From JAMHWD01 sp035911135 (GTDB taxonomy: Bacteria > Pseudomonadota > Alphaproteobacteria > Micavibrionales > Micavibrionaceae), in the NCBI GenBank assembly GCA_035911135.1, contig JAMHWD010000018.1:1-64000 (forward strand): a DNA stretch of 64,000 bases, read 5' to 3'. The notes beneath the pieces were generated by a model, which worked only from the letters and a program-made list of their open reading frames with translations, had not been told where the DNA came from and searched no databases. A program made the position numbers and the translations under genes. Positions 51,555-60,339 of the stretch are shown one piece after another. Positions within the stretch are counted from its first letter, which is position 1; each line of letters starts with the position of its first letter.

Positions 51555-52499
51555 ATGTTTCACCGCGTGAAATCCGAACCTGAAAAAACTCAGGCCGCGT
51601 ACCCGGAAGTCCAAAAGAAACCTAGAAATGAAACCAATCAGCCCGCCAATGCGTTGACGGCTGGGAATACTGCCGCGCAGCCCGCACAGGCCGCAGCGCC
51701 AACCGTAAACACCGTCCCGGCCCCGGTTGCAACCCCGGCCCCGGTCAAGCCGGCATCACCGATCAATACTCTTACTACTGCAAATTCTACCAATACCACT
51801 AATACAGTCAGCGAAAAGAAGGAAACCGCAACCATGAACGATACAACAGACAACAAATTCGGCAGCGACGACAGCAGCAAAGCCGTTGATATCCCATCCT
51901 CGGTTTACAGCACACAGACTTCGCGCCCCGCATATCCGGGCGCCGCTTACACAACATACGGCGTGCAGAACTCCGCATCCACAAGCTCGAACACAAACCT
52001 TTCGGCTGCTTCTGAAGAGCGCCGCCTGGTTATTGGCCGCGGCATCACAGTATCGGGCGAAATCGAGTCCTGCGACACGCTGATCGTTGAAGGCACAATC
52101 GAAGCTGCTCTGAAAGGCGCAAAAATCCTCGAAATCTCCGAATCCGGCACATTCTACGGCACAGTTGAAATCAACGAAGCCACTGTTGCGGGCCGCTTTG
52201 AAGGCGACCTGACAGTGAATGGCCGCCTGACTGTCAGCTCCGGCGGCGTGATCACAGGCACGATCGCGTACAAGGAACTGGAAATTCAGGCCGGTGCCGT
52301 TATCGATGGTAAAATCACACCACTGCGCGCGGGCGCACTGGATGCCAAGGGAAACGCCGGTAAGGAGCGCTCCAAATCACCAAAGGAAGCAGCCGCGCTG
52401 GCCAAGGCGCGTGAAATCAAGGCACAACCGGACCAGCAATTCACTTCGGGTAACGACGAAGGCGAACTGTTCTCCGCCCGGGCTGCGGCCGCGGAATAA
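51555..52499 (+). CDS. Bactofilin with long disordered ends
   Basis: Bactofilins polymerise without nucleotide into filaments that shape cells or position wall enzymes. Of 314 residues, about 154-265 form the bactofilin beta helix (RRLVIGRGITVSGEIESCDT, then LIVEGTIEAAL and FEGDLTVNGRLTVSSGG). The first 150 residues are an unusually long, Ala/Thr/Pro/Ser-rich disordered arm, and the tail is charged. AAAGGTG lies 11 bases before ATG. An exported protein gene follows after 26 bases. Confidence 0.9.
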   Translation: MFHRVKSEPEKTQAAYPEVQKKPRNETNQPANALTAGNTAAQPAQAAAPTVNTVPAPVATPAPVKPASPINTLTTANSTNTTNTVSEKKETATMNDTTDNKFGSDDSSKAVDIPSSVYSTQTSRPAYPGAAYTTYGVQNSASTSSNTNLSAASEERRLVIGRGITVSGEIESCDTLIVEGTIEAALKGAKILEISESGTFYGTVEINEATVAGRFEGDLTVNGRLTVSSGGVITGTIAYKELEIQAGAVIDGKITPLRAGALDAKGNAGKERSKSPKEAAALAKAREIKAQPDQQFTSGNDEGELFSARAAAAE

Positions 52500-52525
52500 C
52501 GGAAATCAGTTTCCGGGATCTTCCC

Positions 52526-53104
52526 ATGACAATACTGCGTAAAAAAATCTCTAAATTCATCGCTCACAGCCAGAAAAAATCTGGCTTGAGCCTTCAGAAC
52601 GGGGGCTGTCCCGCAAGCCTGATCGTCCTGGGCACTCTTCTATGGGGTGCGTCCATGGCGATGCCGGCTTCGGCGCCCGCGCTTTCGATCGTGCCCGAAG
52701 CCAACGCTTCGGCAACACCCGGCAATGGCACTGATGCTTTGGCCGCCTATTCCAACGGCCAGCGCCGCCACATCCGCCGCGCTGTTCTTTCCGAACCGCA
52801 AAACCTGAAAAAGCTGCATGGCCTCTCCATTCTGGCGGCGCTCGACAAGCCGGAGATTATCCGCAAGGATCTTCCCGCTGTGGTCTGGCAATACCGCAAT
52901 AATGGCTGCGTTCTGGATGTCTATTTCAAATCCAAGGATGGCAAAACGGAATCCGCGCCGGTCGTGCATTACGAGGTTCGCAATCAGGCCGCTGAAAACG
53001 ACAACACCCCCGATGCCAGAACCTGCCTGCGCGGGATTATGGACGCGCATGCCGGCACGCAGATGGTTGGCGTCAGCACGTTCTACAAGTCGTATATCCA
53101 ATAA
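52526..53104 (+). CDS. Exported protein of unknown function downstream of bactofilin
   Basis: A 192-residue product. A basic N-terminus is followed by a signal or anchor helix at about 28-50 (ASLIVLGTLLWGASMAMPAS), then a Ser/Ala/Pro linker and a C-terminal domain of about 110 residues with two cysteines (NNGCVLDVYF and DARTCLRGIM). Two small perfect hairpins lie immediately before the ATG instead of a ribosome site. Its place after bactofilin suggests envelope work, which is inference. I do not recognise a family. Confidence 0.75.
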   Translation: MTILRKKISKFIAHSQKKSGLSLQNGGCPASLIVLGTLLWGASMAMPASAPALSIVPEANASATPGNGTDALAAYSNGQRRHIRRAVLSEPQNLKKLHGLSILAALDKPEIIRKDLPAVVWQYRNNGCVLDVYFKSKDGKTESAPVVHYEVRNQAAENDNTPDARTCLRGIMDAHAGTQMVGVSTFYKSYIQ

Positions 53105-53110
53105 CCCCGG

Positions 53111-53746
53111 TCAGCGCGGCTTTTTCTCTTTGGCCGCGCAAAGATCATAGACAATGCACTTGCCGCATTCGGGATTGCGCGCCTTGCAGGTATAGCGCCC
53201 ATGCAGGATCAGCCAGTGATGCGCAAACATCGCAAATTCATCAGGCACAACCTTCTCCAGCCCCGCCTCAACGGCTTCGGGGGTTTTGCCGGGCGCAATG
53301 CCAAGGCGGTTACAGATGCGGAATATATGCGTATCCACAGCAAAAGTCGGCTGGCCAAAGGCCACATTCAGCACAACATTGGCCGTCTTGCGCCCCACGC
53401 CGGGCAGCGCCGTCAGCTCATCCCGCGTGCCGGGGACGATGCCGCCATGACGCTCGATCAAAAGGCGCGATAGCTCCAGCACATTCTTGGCCTTGGTATT
53501 AAAAAGGCCGATTGTCTTGATGTAATCCTTGATCCCATCCAGCCCCAGCGCGAACATTTTTTGCGGCGTATCGGCAATCTTGAACAAATCCTTCGTGGCC
53601 TTGTTCACGCCCGCATCCGTGGCCTGCGCCGATAACACCACCGCCACCAGCAGCGTGAATGTGTTGGTATATTCCAGATCGCTTTTCGGCTCCGGGTCGA
53701 TCACCCGCAGGCGGGAGAAAAATTCGTGAATGGCGGCTTTTTTCAT
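53111..53746 (-). CDS. nth: Endonuclease III
   Basis: Bifunctional DNA glycosylase/AP lyase for oxidised pyrimidines. The 211-residue protein (ATG 53746) has the helix-hairpin-helix LPGVGRKTANVVLN with the catalytic Lys, the catalytic Asp in FAVDTHIFRICNRL, and the C-terminal 4Fe-4S motif C-x6-C-x2-C-x5-C (CKARNPECGKCIVYDLC). It converges on the exported-protein gene with a 6-base gap and diverges from the Ada-like gene. Confidence 0.95.
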   Translation of the reverse strand: MKKAAIHEFFSRLRVIDPEPKSDLEYTNTFTLLVAVVLSAQATDAGVNKATKDLFKIADTPQKMFALGLDGIKDYIKTIGLFNTKAKNVLELSRLLIERHGGIVPGTRDELTALPGVGRKTANVVLNVAFGQPTFAVDTHIFRICNRLGIAPGKTPEAVEAGLEKVVPDEFAMFAHHWLILHGRYTCKARNPECGKCIVYDLCAAKEKKPR

Positions 53747-53826
53747 TACGGCCAACTATAAACCCGCCGACAAAAATCACAAGAACCGGATTGGCATTAC
53801 CGCCGCGCGGGTCTAAATTCAATGCC

Positions 53827-54690
53827 ATGAATATGAACGTCATCGCCGAGAGCATTGATTATCTGGTCGCGCATCACAGCAACCAGCCCGATCTGGAATT
53901 CCTCGCCCGGCGCGCCGGATACGAGGCCACATATTTTCAAAAGCTGTTCACCGAGCGTGTGGGATTAAGCCCCAAGCGCCTTGTGCAATATATGAACGCC
54001 CGCCATGCCCGCGAATTGCTGAGCGCAGGCGAGACGACATTGGCCACCAGCCATGCGGCGGGTCTGTCGGGGAATGGCCGGTTGCATGATTTATTTGTCA
54101 GCACAGAAGCCGTCACGCCCGGCGATATCCAGCGCCGCGGCAAGGGCCTGAATATTACATACGGCACATATCCGACAATTCTGGGCGATATCATCGTGGC
54201 CACCACACCGCGCGGCGTATGCTGGCTGGGGTTTATGATGAATGAGCGCCTCGATCATTGCGTGGCCCGCATAGCCAAGCACTGGCCGGATGCCGCGCTG
54301 AGACAAAATAATGAGGCAATTACACCTTACGCCGCCGCCCTGATGGCAATATGGAACGGCGAAAAGCCACCAGCCGAAAAATTAAAGCTCGATCTCTATG
54401 GCACGAATTTTCAAATTCAGGTCTGGCAGGCGCTGCTAAGGATTCCCACTGGAGAAACGCTGACCTATCAGGATATCGCAAAAGAACTGGGCCGCCCGAA
54501 ATCATCCCGCGCAGTGGGCAATGCCGTGGGCGCGAACCCGGTATCGCTGCTGATCCCCTGCCACAGGGTTATTCGTGCCAGCGGCATTATCGACAATTAC
54601 GGCTGGGGATCCCCACGCAAAAAATTGCTGCTGGCGCTGGAAACTCCAAATTTCCATAAAATTAATAAAGTATTAACGCTGTTCGACTAG
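53827..54690 (+). CDS. Ada-like protein: AraC helix-turn-helix plus O6-methylguanine-DNA methyltransferase
   Basis: Repairs O6-alkylguanine by transferring the alkyl group to its own cysteine. A 287-residue protein from ATG 53827. Residues 1-95 resemble an AraC-type DNA-binding domain (LARRAGYEATYFQKLFTERV, then GLSPKRLVQYM). The C-terminal methyltransferase has the active site IPCHRVI and the arginine/helix part YQDIAKELGRPKSSRAVGNA. The N-terminal zinc/Cys domain of E. coli Ada is absent, so it cannot sense methylphosphotriesters in that way. It is divergent from nth, forming a DNA-repair pair. Confidence 0.92.
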   Translation: MNMNVIAESIDYLVAHHSNQPDLEFLARRAGYEATYFQKLFTERVGLSPKRLVQYMNARHARELLSAGETTLATSHAAGLSGNGRLHDLFVSTEAVTPGDIQRRGKGLNITYGTYPTILGDIIVATTPRGVCWLGFMMNERLDHCVARIAKHWPDAALRQNNEAITPYAAALMAIWNGEKPPAEKLKLDLYGTNFQIQVWQALLRIPTGETLTYQDIAKELGRPKSSRAVGNAVGANPVSLLIPCHRVIRASGIIDNYGWGSPRKKLLLALETPNFHKINKVLTLFD

Positions 54691-54726
54691 TATCATGGAA
54701 ACACTTGTCTCATTGAGGGGGTTTTC

Positions 54727-55380
54727 GTGGTTGGTGGTTTATTAGGCAGGGCAATTGTTAAAGGTATGCTGGATGAGCATCAAATGGCCATGGCAGAGGC
54801 CGTTGATTACGCCCAAAACCCGCCGCCCGAAGCAACAATCGGCAATTTCGCCAAACAATTGGGCCGTGATTTTGTTGAAGGCGCGGTTCTCAATCAATTG
54901 CCCGACCCTGCCACGCAGGCCATTGGTATGGTCCGCAGCATAATGGAAGTTGCAGAGCCGTTAAAGGATGGCATCAAAGCCGCAGCAGAGGCCGGCATTC
55001 CCGGATATGAATACGAGGAAGTCAAAATCGGGGGCATCCGCTACAAATTTTATGTCGATGCCAGTCCGGAAGCCTTCGGGCATAATACCGATACTTTTAT
55101 AGAACCGCAGCCACATATTGATCGCGATGATGAACGCGCAAAACAATTATTCGAGGCGCATCAAGACAGGATTGAGGCCAAAGCCCTGGGCGGGGTGCAG
55201 GGATATCTGCAAAATCATTCCCCGGCAGAATACGAAAACAAAATTTATGATTTCATTGAAAACCAAATCCCGCGCCAGTTCAGTGATGCCGGTCCGGTAG
55301 CCGGGCAAGACGCCACCATGGTAGCCGAAGCCCCGCAGCAGCAGGCTCCCGGCGCCGCGCCGCCGCCCAAAATGGGCTAA
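54727..55380 (+). CDS. Unknown protein of 217 residues with GTG start
   Basis: GTG 54727 is preceded by a strong ribosome site (GAGGGGG six bases before). The protein has helical segments (LLGRAIVKGMLDEHQMAMAE), a short beta patch (EYEEVKIGGIRYKFYVDA), a charged middle part and an Ala/Pro/Gln-rich tail ending PPPKMG. There is no signal peptide or clear membrane helix. I do not recognise it. It ends 5 bases from the convergent dapB. Confidence 0.75.
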   Translation: MVGGLLGRAIVKGMLDEHQMAMAEAVDYAQNPPPEATIGNFAKQLGRDFVEGAVLNQLPDPATQAIGMVRSIMEVAEPLKDGIKAAAEAGIPGYEYEEVKIGGIRYKFYVDASPEAFGHNTDTFIEPQPHIDRDDERAKQLFEAHQDRIEAKALGGVQGYLQNHSPAEYENKIYDFIENQIPRQFSDAGPVAGQDATMVAEAPQQQAPGAAPPPKMG

Positions 55381-55385
55381 AATCC

Positions 55386-56147
55386 CTACAGTCCCAGGAC
55401 ATCGCGCATGGAATAAAGCCCCGGCGCTTTCCCGCGCGCCCAGAGCGCAGCATGGATGGCCCCGCGCGCGAACAAGGCGCGGTTGGTGGCGCGGTGCGCC
55501 AGTTCAATGCGCTCGCCTTGCGCCAGAAAATTCACCACATGCTCGCCCACGATATCGCCGCCGCGCATAACGGAAAATCCGATCTCGCCATCTTCGCGTT
55601 TGCCATTGCGGTCATGATTGATGGGATGCGGCAATGCAATCCCCCGCCCCTTTGCCGCCGCCTTGCCCAGCGCCAGCGCCGTGCCGGAAGGGCTGTCAAT
55701 TTTATTGCGGTGATGGGATTCAAATATTTCGATATCCCAGCCATCGGCCGATAATTTTGCCGCCGCCTGTTCGACAAGGGCCATGAGAAGATTCACGCCA
55801 AGGCTCATATTCGCGGCATAGACAATCGCCGTATCTTTGGCGGCATCTTGCAATAATTTTTCCTGCACCGGCGATAAGCCCGTTGTGCCGACCACCAGAA
55901 CTTTCTTGTGACGCGCGGCAAGTTCCGCATGAAGGACGGCAGCTTCGGGCAGGGTGAAATCAATCACGGCATCGGAGCTTTCAAAAAGCGCCTCGGCATT
56001 TTCAGTTGTAAAAAATACGGCAGGCTGGGATTTTTTGGAGCGCACTGTCCCGCCGGAAAGGCTGGCATCCGGGAACCGCCCGGAGAGCAATTCTTCCACC
56101 AGCAAAGCCCCGACCCGGCCTGTACAGCCCGTTACGCCGATTTTCAT
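55386..56147 (-). CDS. dapB: 4-hydroxy-tetrahydrodipicolinate reductase
   Basis: NAD(P)H-dependent step of the lysine/diaminopimelate pathway that begins with lysC in this window. The 253-residue protein has the nucleotide motif GVTGCTGRVG, FTLPEAA, GTTGLS, and the catalytic stretch ESHHRNKIDSPSGTALALG, including the His and Lys of the active site. It follows the unknown 136-residue gene after 21 bases and dnaJ before that, a common alphaproteobacterial order. Confidence 0.95.
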   Translation of the reverse strand: MKIGVTGCTGRVGALLVEELLSGRFPDASLSGGTVRSKKSQPAVFFTTENAEALFESSDAVIDFTLPEAAVLHAELAARHKKVLVVGTTGLSPVQEKLLQDAAKDTAIVYAANMSLGVNLLMALVEQAAAKLSADGWDIEIFESHHRNKIDSPSGTALALGKAAAKGRGIALPHPINHDRNGKREDGEIGFSVMRGGDIVGEHVVNFLAQGERIELAHRATNRALFARGAIHAALWARGKAPGLYSMRDVLGL

Positions 56148-56168
56148 GTGGTTGTGCTCCTCTTGGAA

Positions 56169-56579
56169 TTAATCCTGATAATGTTCAAATTCAACAAGGA
56201 TTGGGCCGTAGAGCATCCGGTCAAACGGCAGGCTGATCCGGTCCATATCCGCCAGATCCAGCAAGGATCCGATATCCCCCATAATAAACCAACGGCTATC
56301 AAAAGGAAGATCGGATTTGGCCACCAGCACATTCACCCCTTGCAGTACGATCTCGCCGGCCAGCCGGTCGCAGGCGCGGTCAAGCTCACCTTGCCCCATG
56401 CCCTGTTCCTGCAGCGCGATCGCAAAACCGCCATGAAGTTTCTCGAAGGCCTGATGCGGGGAGGAAAGGCCATTGACAAAGCCCAGTGCCAGCAAAAGCC
56501 CTGATTTTTTATCAACCAAAGAACGGCTGAGCGCCGTGGAATCGAAATTAAGCCTTATCAGGCCCGTATGAGAGAACAT
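56169..56579 (-). CDS. Unknown 136-residue protein between dnaJ and dapB
   Basis: A soluble alpha/beta protein with no cysteine and no membrane helix. Segments such as MGQGELDRACDRLAGEIVLQ and DRISLPFDRMLYGPILVEFE look folded. It starts 26 bases after the dnaJ stop and ends 21 bases before dapB, so it is part of the dnaK operon arrangement. I cannot name a family. Confidence 0.75.
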   Translation of the reverse strand: MFSHTGLIRLNFDSTALSRSLVDKKSGLLLALGFVNGLSSPHQAFEKLHGGFAIALQEQGMGQGELDRACDRLAGEIVLQGVNVLVAKSDLPFDSRWFIMGDIGSLLDLADMDRISLPFDRMLYGPILVEFEHYQD

Positions 56580-56605
56580 GATTATTTATTATAAATTATG
56601 AAGGG

Positions 56606-57757
56606 TTATTCTTTCAAATCATCCCAGAATTCTTTCATCTTCTGAAAAAATCCCGATGATTGGGGTGAGTGCTTATTGCCGGATTTCTCGCTGGCCAGAC
56701 TGGTGTCGAGCTGCTTGAGGAGGTCTTGCTGTTTCTTATCAAGATTAACGGGTGTCTCCACGAAAATCTCGATAAACATATCGCCGCGCGATTCAGACCG
56801 CATGATCGACATGCCCTTGCCCTTGATACGGAATTGCTGACCGGTTTGCGTGCCGGGCGGAATTTTAACCTTGGCGCTGGTCCCTTCGATGGTGGGGACT
56901 TCAAGATCACCACCCAGCGCCGCCTTGGTGACCGTAATCGGCACGCGGCAATAAAGATTGGCATTTTCGCGCTGGAACAATTTATGCGGTTTGATGCCAA
57001 TGAGGATATACAAATCACCGCGCGCGCCGCCGCGGATACCGGCCTCGCCCTCGCCGTTCAGGCGGATGCGGCGGCCATTTTCAACACCGGCCGGAATTTT
57101 GACCTTGATGGTTTTATCTTTACGGGTGCGCCCTTGGCCGCTGCATTTCTTGCACGGGCTTTTGATGGATGTGCCCTGACCGCTGCAAGTCGGGCATGTG
57201 CGCTCGATCGTAAAAAATCCCTGTTGCTGGCGCACACGGCCAGACCCCTTGCAGGTTCCGCATTGCTCGGCGGATGTGCCAGCCTCAGCGCCGGATCCTT
57301 TACAGGTGTCGCATTCTTCGTTCAATGGAATTTTGATAGTGGATTCCTTGCCCTTGAAGGCCTCCTCCAGCGTGAGCTCCATGGTGTACTGGATATCAGA
57401 GCCGCGTGTTTGGCCGCCTTTGCCGCCGCGCCCGCCCATGAACTCGCCGAACATATCTTCAAAGATATCGGAAAAAGCGCCAGCGTTGAAACCGCCAAAG
57501 CCGCCCCCGCCAGCGCCGCCGCCCATCGAGCCGTCAAACGCCGCCGAACCGTAACGGTCGAATGCCGCACGTTTCTGATCGTCCTTCAGGATTTCATAGG
57601 CTTCGCTGACTTCCTTGAATTTTTCCTCAGCCGCCGGATTATCCTTGTTCTGGTCCGGGTGATATTTCATCGCCAGCTTGCGGTAGGCTTTTTTGATATC
57701 CTCGGCCGTGGCGTTTTTCTCCACTTCCAGAATTTTATAATAATCCTTGCCGCTCAT
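56606..57757 (-). CDS. dnaJ: Chaperone DnaJ
   Basis: Delivers substrates to DnaK and stimulates its ATPase. The 383-residue protein has the J domain with HPD in KYHPDQNKDN, a Gly/Phe-rich linker (GGGAGGGGFGGFNAGAF), and the four zinc-finger motifs (CDTCKGSG, CGTCKGSG, CPTCSGQG, CKKCSGQG). The substrate-binding CTDs and dimerisation end follow. It starts 6 bases after the mini J-protein gene. Confidence 0.97.
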   Translation of the reverse strand: MSGKDYYKILEVEKNATAEDIKKAYRKLAMKYHPDQNKDNPAAEEKFKEVSEAYEILKDDQKRAAFDRYGSAAFDGSMGGGAGGGGFGGFNAGAFSDIFEDMFGEFMGGRGGKGGQTRGSDIQYTMELTLEEAFKGKESTIKIPLNEECDTCKGSGAEAGTSAEQCGTCKGSGRVRQQQGFFTIERTCPTCSGQGTSIKSPCKKCSGQGRTRKDKTIKVKIPAGVENGRRIRLNGEGEAGIRGGARGDLYILIGIKPHKLFQRENANLYCRVPITVTKAALGGDLEVPTIEGTSAKVKIPPGTQTGQQFRIKGKGMSIMRSESRGDMFIEIFVETPVNLDKKQQDLLKQLDTSLASEKSGNKHSPQSSGFFQKMKEFWDDLKE

Positions 57758-57763
57758 AACCGA

Positions 57764-58135
57764 TTACGCCTTTTTATCCTTAAGCCCGAAAGAGGCGATA
57801 AACCCCAGCAGCCAGTGAGTGCCTTGCGGCTTTTTGTTGTCATTGCGCGCCTTGGGCCGCGGCTTGATTTTAGGCATTGCGCCCGGCCCCGATTTCAGGA
57901 TCCGGTTGTAATGACGGCGGCGCTCCAGCGTTTTTAAATTGGCGTAGGCCTCATTGATCAGTCGAAAGCGCATCTCCGCCAGGCGCGTCTCATGGGGATG
58001 CATATCCGGATGAAAGCGCTTGGCAAGACGATGGTAGGCGGCCTTGATTTCAAGGTCGCCTGCCCGTTCGCTGACCTGCAGGATTTCGTAATAGGAAACC
58101 GGCAGGTTTGTTTTGCCTGATTGCTGATGCTTCAT
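57764..58135 (-). CDS. Mini J-domain protein between dnaK and dnaJ
   Basis: A 123-residue protein from ATG 58135, four bases after the dnaK stop. A J domain covers residues 14-80 with HPD at 42-44 (RFHPDMHPHE). It is followed by a basic linker (KIKPRPKARNDNKKPQ) and a short hydrophobic end (THWLLGFIASFGL). It lacks the Gly/Phe linker, zinc fingers and CTDs of DnaJ. It would be a specialised DnaK partner; client and location are unknown. dnaK and dnaJ are normally adjacent, so this insertion is unusual. Confidence 0.85.
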   Translation of the reverse strand: MKHQQSGKTNLPVSYYEILQVSERAGDLEIKAAYHRLAKRFHPDMHPHETRLAEMRFRLINEAYANLKTLERRRHYNRILKSGPGAMPKIKPRPKARNDNKKPQGTHWLLGFIASFGLKDKKA

Positions 58136-58139
58136 CGAC

Positions 58140-60092
58140 TTACTTTTTCTCGGAATCGTCTTCCTCGATCTCAAGATCGGTAAAGTCTGCCTCGATCACA
58201 TCATCCTCGTTGGACGAAGAAGAGGATGAAGATGAACCGCCCATATCGCTATCCGGTGCGCCGGCAGCTTCTTCCTGCGCGCTGCGATAGGCAACCTCGC
58301 CCAGCTTCATGCTGGCCTTGGAGAGAGCCTCGGCCTTGGCATCAATCGCATCGGCATCCTCGCTATCCAGCACGGATTTCAGGTCTGAGAGCGCGGCATC
58401 AATAGCCTGCTTCTCATCACCCGGAACCTTGTCACCAAATTCCGCGAGCGATTTCTCGGTCGCATGGATCAGGTTCTCGGCGCGATTACGAGCCTCGACA
58501 GCGGCTCTGCGCTTTTTATCAGAGTCGGCATTGGCTTCGGCATCCTTGACCATCTTCTCGATATCGGCATCCGACAAACCGCCAGAGGCCTGAATACGGA
58601 TCTGCTGTTCCTTGTTCGTGGCCTTGTCCTTGGCCGTCACATGAACGATACCATTGGCGTCGATATCGAATGTCACCTCGATCTGCGGCACGCCGCGCGG
58701 CGCGGGCGGAATGCCCACAAGGTCAAACTGGCCCAGGATCTTGTTATCCGCCGCCATTTCGCGTTCACCCTGGAACACGCGGATCGTCACCGCATTCTGG
58801 CTGTCCTCGGCAGTCGAGAACACCTGCGATTTTTTGGTGGGGATCGTGGTGTTACGCTCGATGAGGCGTGTGAACACGCCGCCCAGAGTTTCGATACCCA
58901 AGCTAAGCGGTGTTACATCAAGAAGGAGAACATCCTTTACATCGCCGCGCAGAACGCCGCCCTGAATGGCCGCGCCATCGGCGACAACCTCGTCCGGGTT
59001 CACACCCTTATGCGGTTCCTTACCGAAGAATTCCTTCACCGTTTCGATGATTTTCGGCATGCGGGTCATACCGCCCACCAGAATGACATCGTCAATTTCC
59101 GAAGCTTTCAATCCGGCATCTTTCAGCGCAGCCTTCAAAGGCGCAGTCGTGCGCTTCACCAGATCATCCACGAGGCTTTCCAGCTTGGCGCGGGTCATCT
59201 TGATGTTGAGATGCAGCGGAATAGTCGCGCCGCCTTCCATGCGCGCGGTGATGAACGGAATATTGACTTCCGTCTGTTGCGTGCTGGAAAGTTCGATCTT
59301 GGCTTTTTCGGCGTGTTCTTTCAGGCGTTGCAGCGCAAGCTTGTCGGAACGCAGGTCAATGCCCTGCTCGCGCTTGAACTCATCGGCCAGGTAATCAATG
59401 ATGCGGCTGTCGAAATCTTCCCCGCCGAGGAACGTATCCCCGTTGGTGGATTTCACTTCGAATACGCCATCACCGATTTCAAGGATGGAAATATCGAACG
59501 TACCGCCGCCCAAGTCATAAACGGCAATCATCCCGGTGTTTTTCTTATCCAGACCATACGCCAGCGCGGCGGCTGTGGGCTCGTTAATGATACGCAGGAC
59601 ATCAAGGCCCGCGATCTTGCCGGCATCTTTGGTGGCCTGACGCTGGGAGTCGTTGAAATACGCCGGAACCGTGATAACGGCCTGCGTGACGGTCTCGCCC
59701 AGAAAGCTCTCGGCGGTTTCTTTCATTTTCTGCAGCACCATGGCCGAGATTTGCGAAGGCGCGTATTTCTGGCCGTCAATCTCAACCCATGCATCGCCAT
59801 TCTCACCCTCGATGACCTTGAAGGGTGCCTTGGACATCATGTCCTGCACCTGCGCGTCCTTGAAACGGCGGCCGATAAGGCGTTTGATCGCATAAAGCGT
59901 GTTTTCAGGATTGGTCACAGCCTGACGCTTGGCGGGTTGACCGACAAGGCGCTCTCCGTCTTTGGAGAAGGCGACCATGGAAGGCGTCGTGCGCGCGCCT
60001 TCGGAATTTTCAATGATTCTTGCTTCCTTGCCGTCCATAATGGCGACGCAGGAATTGGTGGTACCCAGGTCGATACCGATTACTTTGCTCAT
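58140..60092 (-). CDS. dnaK: Chaperone DnaK (Hsp70)
   Basis: ATP-driven chaperone for nascent and damaged proteins. The 650-residue protein has all three Hsp70 signatures: IGIDLGTTNSCVA at the N-terminus, IAVYDLGGGTFDISILEI, and VILVGGMTRMPKI. The substrate domain and lid follow, then a Ser/Gly-rich linker and the end IEEDDSEKK. It heads the transcript dnaK, mini-J, dnaJ, unknown, dapB. No CIRCE element is visible upstream, so sigma32-type control is more likely than HrcA. Confidence 0.97.
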   Translation of the reverse strand: MSKVIGIDLGTTNSCVAIMDGKEARIIENSEGARTTPSMVAFSKDGERLVGQPAKRQAVTNPENTLYAIKRLIGRRFKDAQVQDMMSKAPFKVIEGENGDAWVEIDGQKYAPSQISAMVLQKMKETAESFLGETVTQAVITVPAYFNDSQRQATKDAGKIAGLDVLRIINEPTAAALAYGLDKKNTGMIAVYDLGGGTFDISILEIGDGVFEVKSTNGDTFLGGEDFDSRIIDYLADEFKREQGIDLRSDKLALQRLKEHAEKAKIELSSTQQTEVNIPFITARMEGGATIPLHLNIKMTRAKLESLVDDLVKRTTAPLKAALKDAGLKASEIDDVILVGGMTRMPKIIETVKEFFGKEPHKGVNPDEVVADGAAIQGGVLRGDVKDVLLLDVTPLSLGIETLGGVFTRLIERNTTIPTKKSQVFSTAEDSQNAVTIRVFQGEREMAADNKILGQFDLVGIPPAPRGVPQIEVTFDIDANGIVHVTAKDKATNKEQQIRIQASGGLSDADIEKMVKDAEANADSDKKRRAAVEARNRAENLIHATEKSLAEFGDKVPGDEKQAIDAALSDLKSVLDSEDADAIDAKAEALSKASMKLGEVAYRSAQEEAAGAPDSDMGGSSSSSSSSNEDDVIEADFTDLEIEEDDSEKK

Positions 60093-60181
60093 GTTTTTAC
60101 CTCATAGTTAAGCGGCGAATACTTTGGCGGCCCTACCATAGGCACCGCCCAGATTCCCTTGGTTTTTGTTGACGCTCACCA

Positions 60182-60206
60182 GTTATAAAAGCGGACTATA
60201 ACAAGG
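60182..60206 (-). promoter_or_regulatory. Weak candidate heat-shock promoter of dnaK
   Basis: On the minus strand CCTTG (60206-60202) is followed by TTATAAC (60188-60182) about 90 bases before the dnaK ATG. It has some resemblance to sigma32-type promoters (CTTG-based -35) but spacing and -10 match are poor. Confidence 0.25.
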
Positions 60207-60339
60207 CGTTTCCCTAAAAACCAGAGGCGGATTGAAAATTTACACAAGCTCGTAACACCTTGGTAAATCTTCTTTCCGTTATTTCATACGGGGCTTTGCG
60301 GGAATTGGATTACCGGAAATCCGGTTTTCTTCAAAAAAC

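Noticed and set aside
56669..57937. 422-codon frame opposite dnaJ
   Set aside because: Shadow of dnaJ; Ala/Phe/Leu-rich translation of the antisense zinc-finger region.
58464..60107. Long plus-strand reading frame (547 codons) opposite dnaK
   Set aside because: dnaK is certain on the minus strand. Long antisense openings across dnaK are a well-known codon-bias effect, and the product is His/Arg/Asp-rich without any domain.
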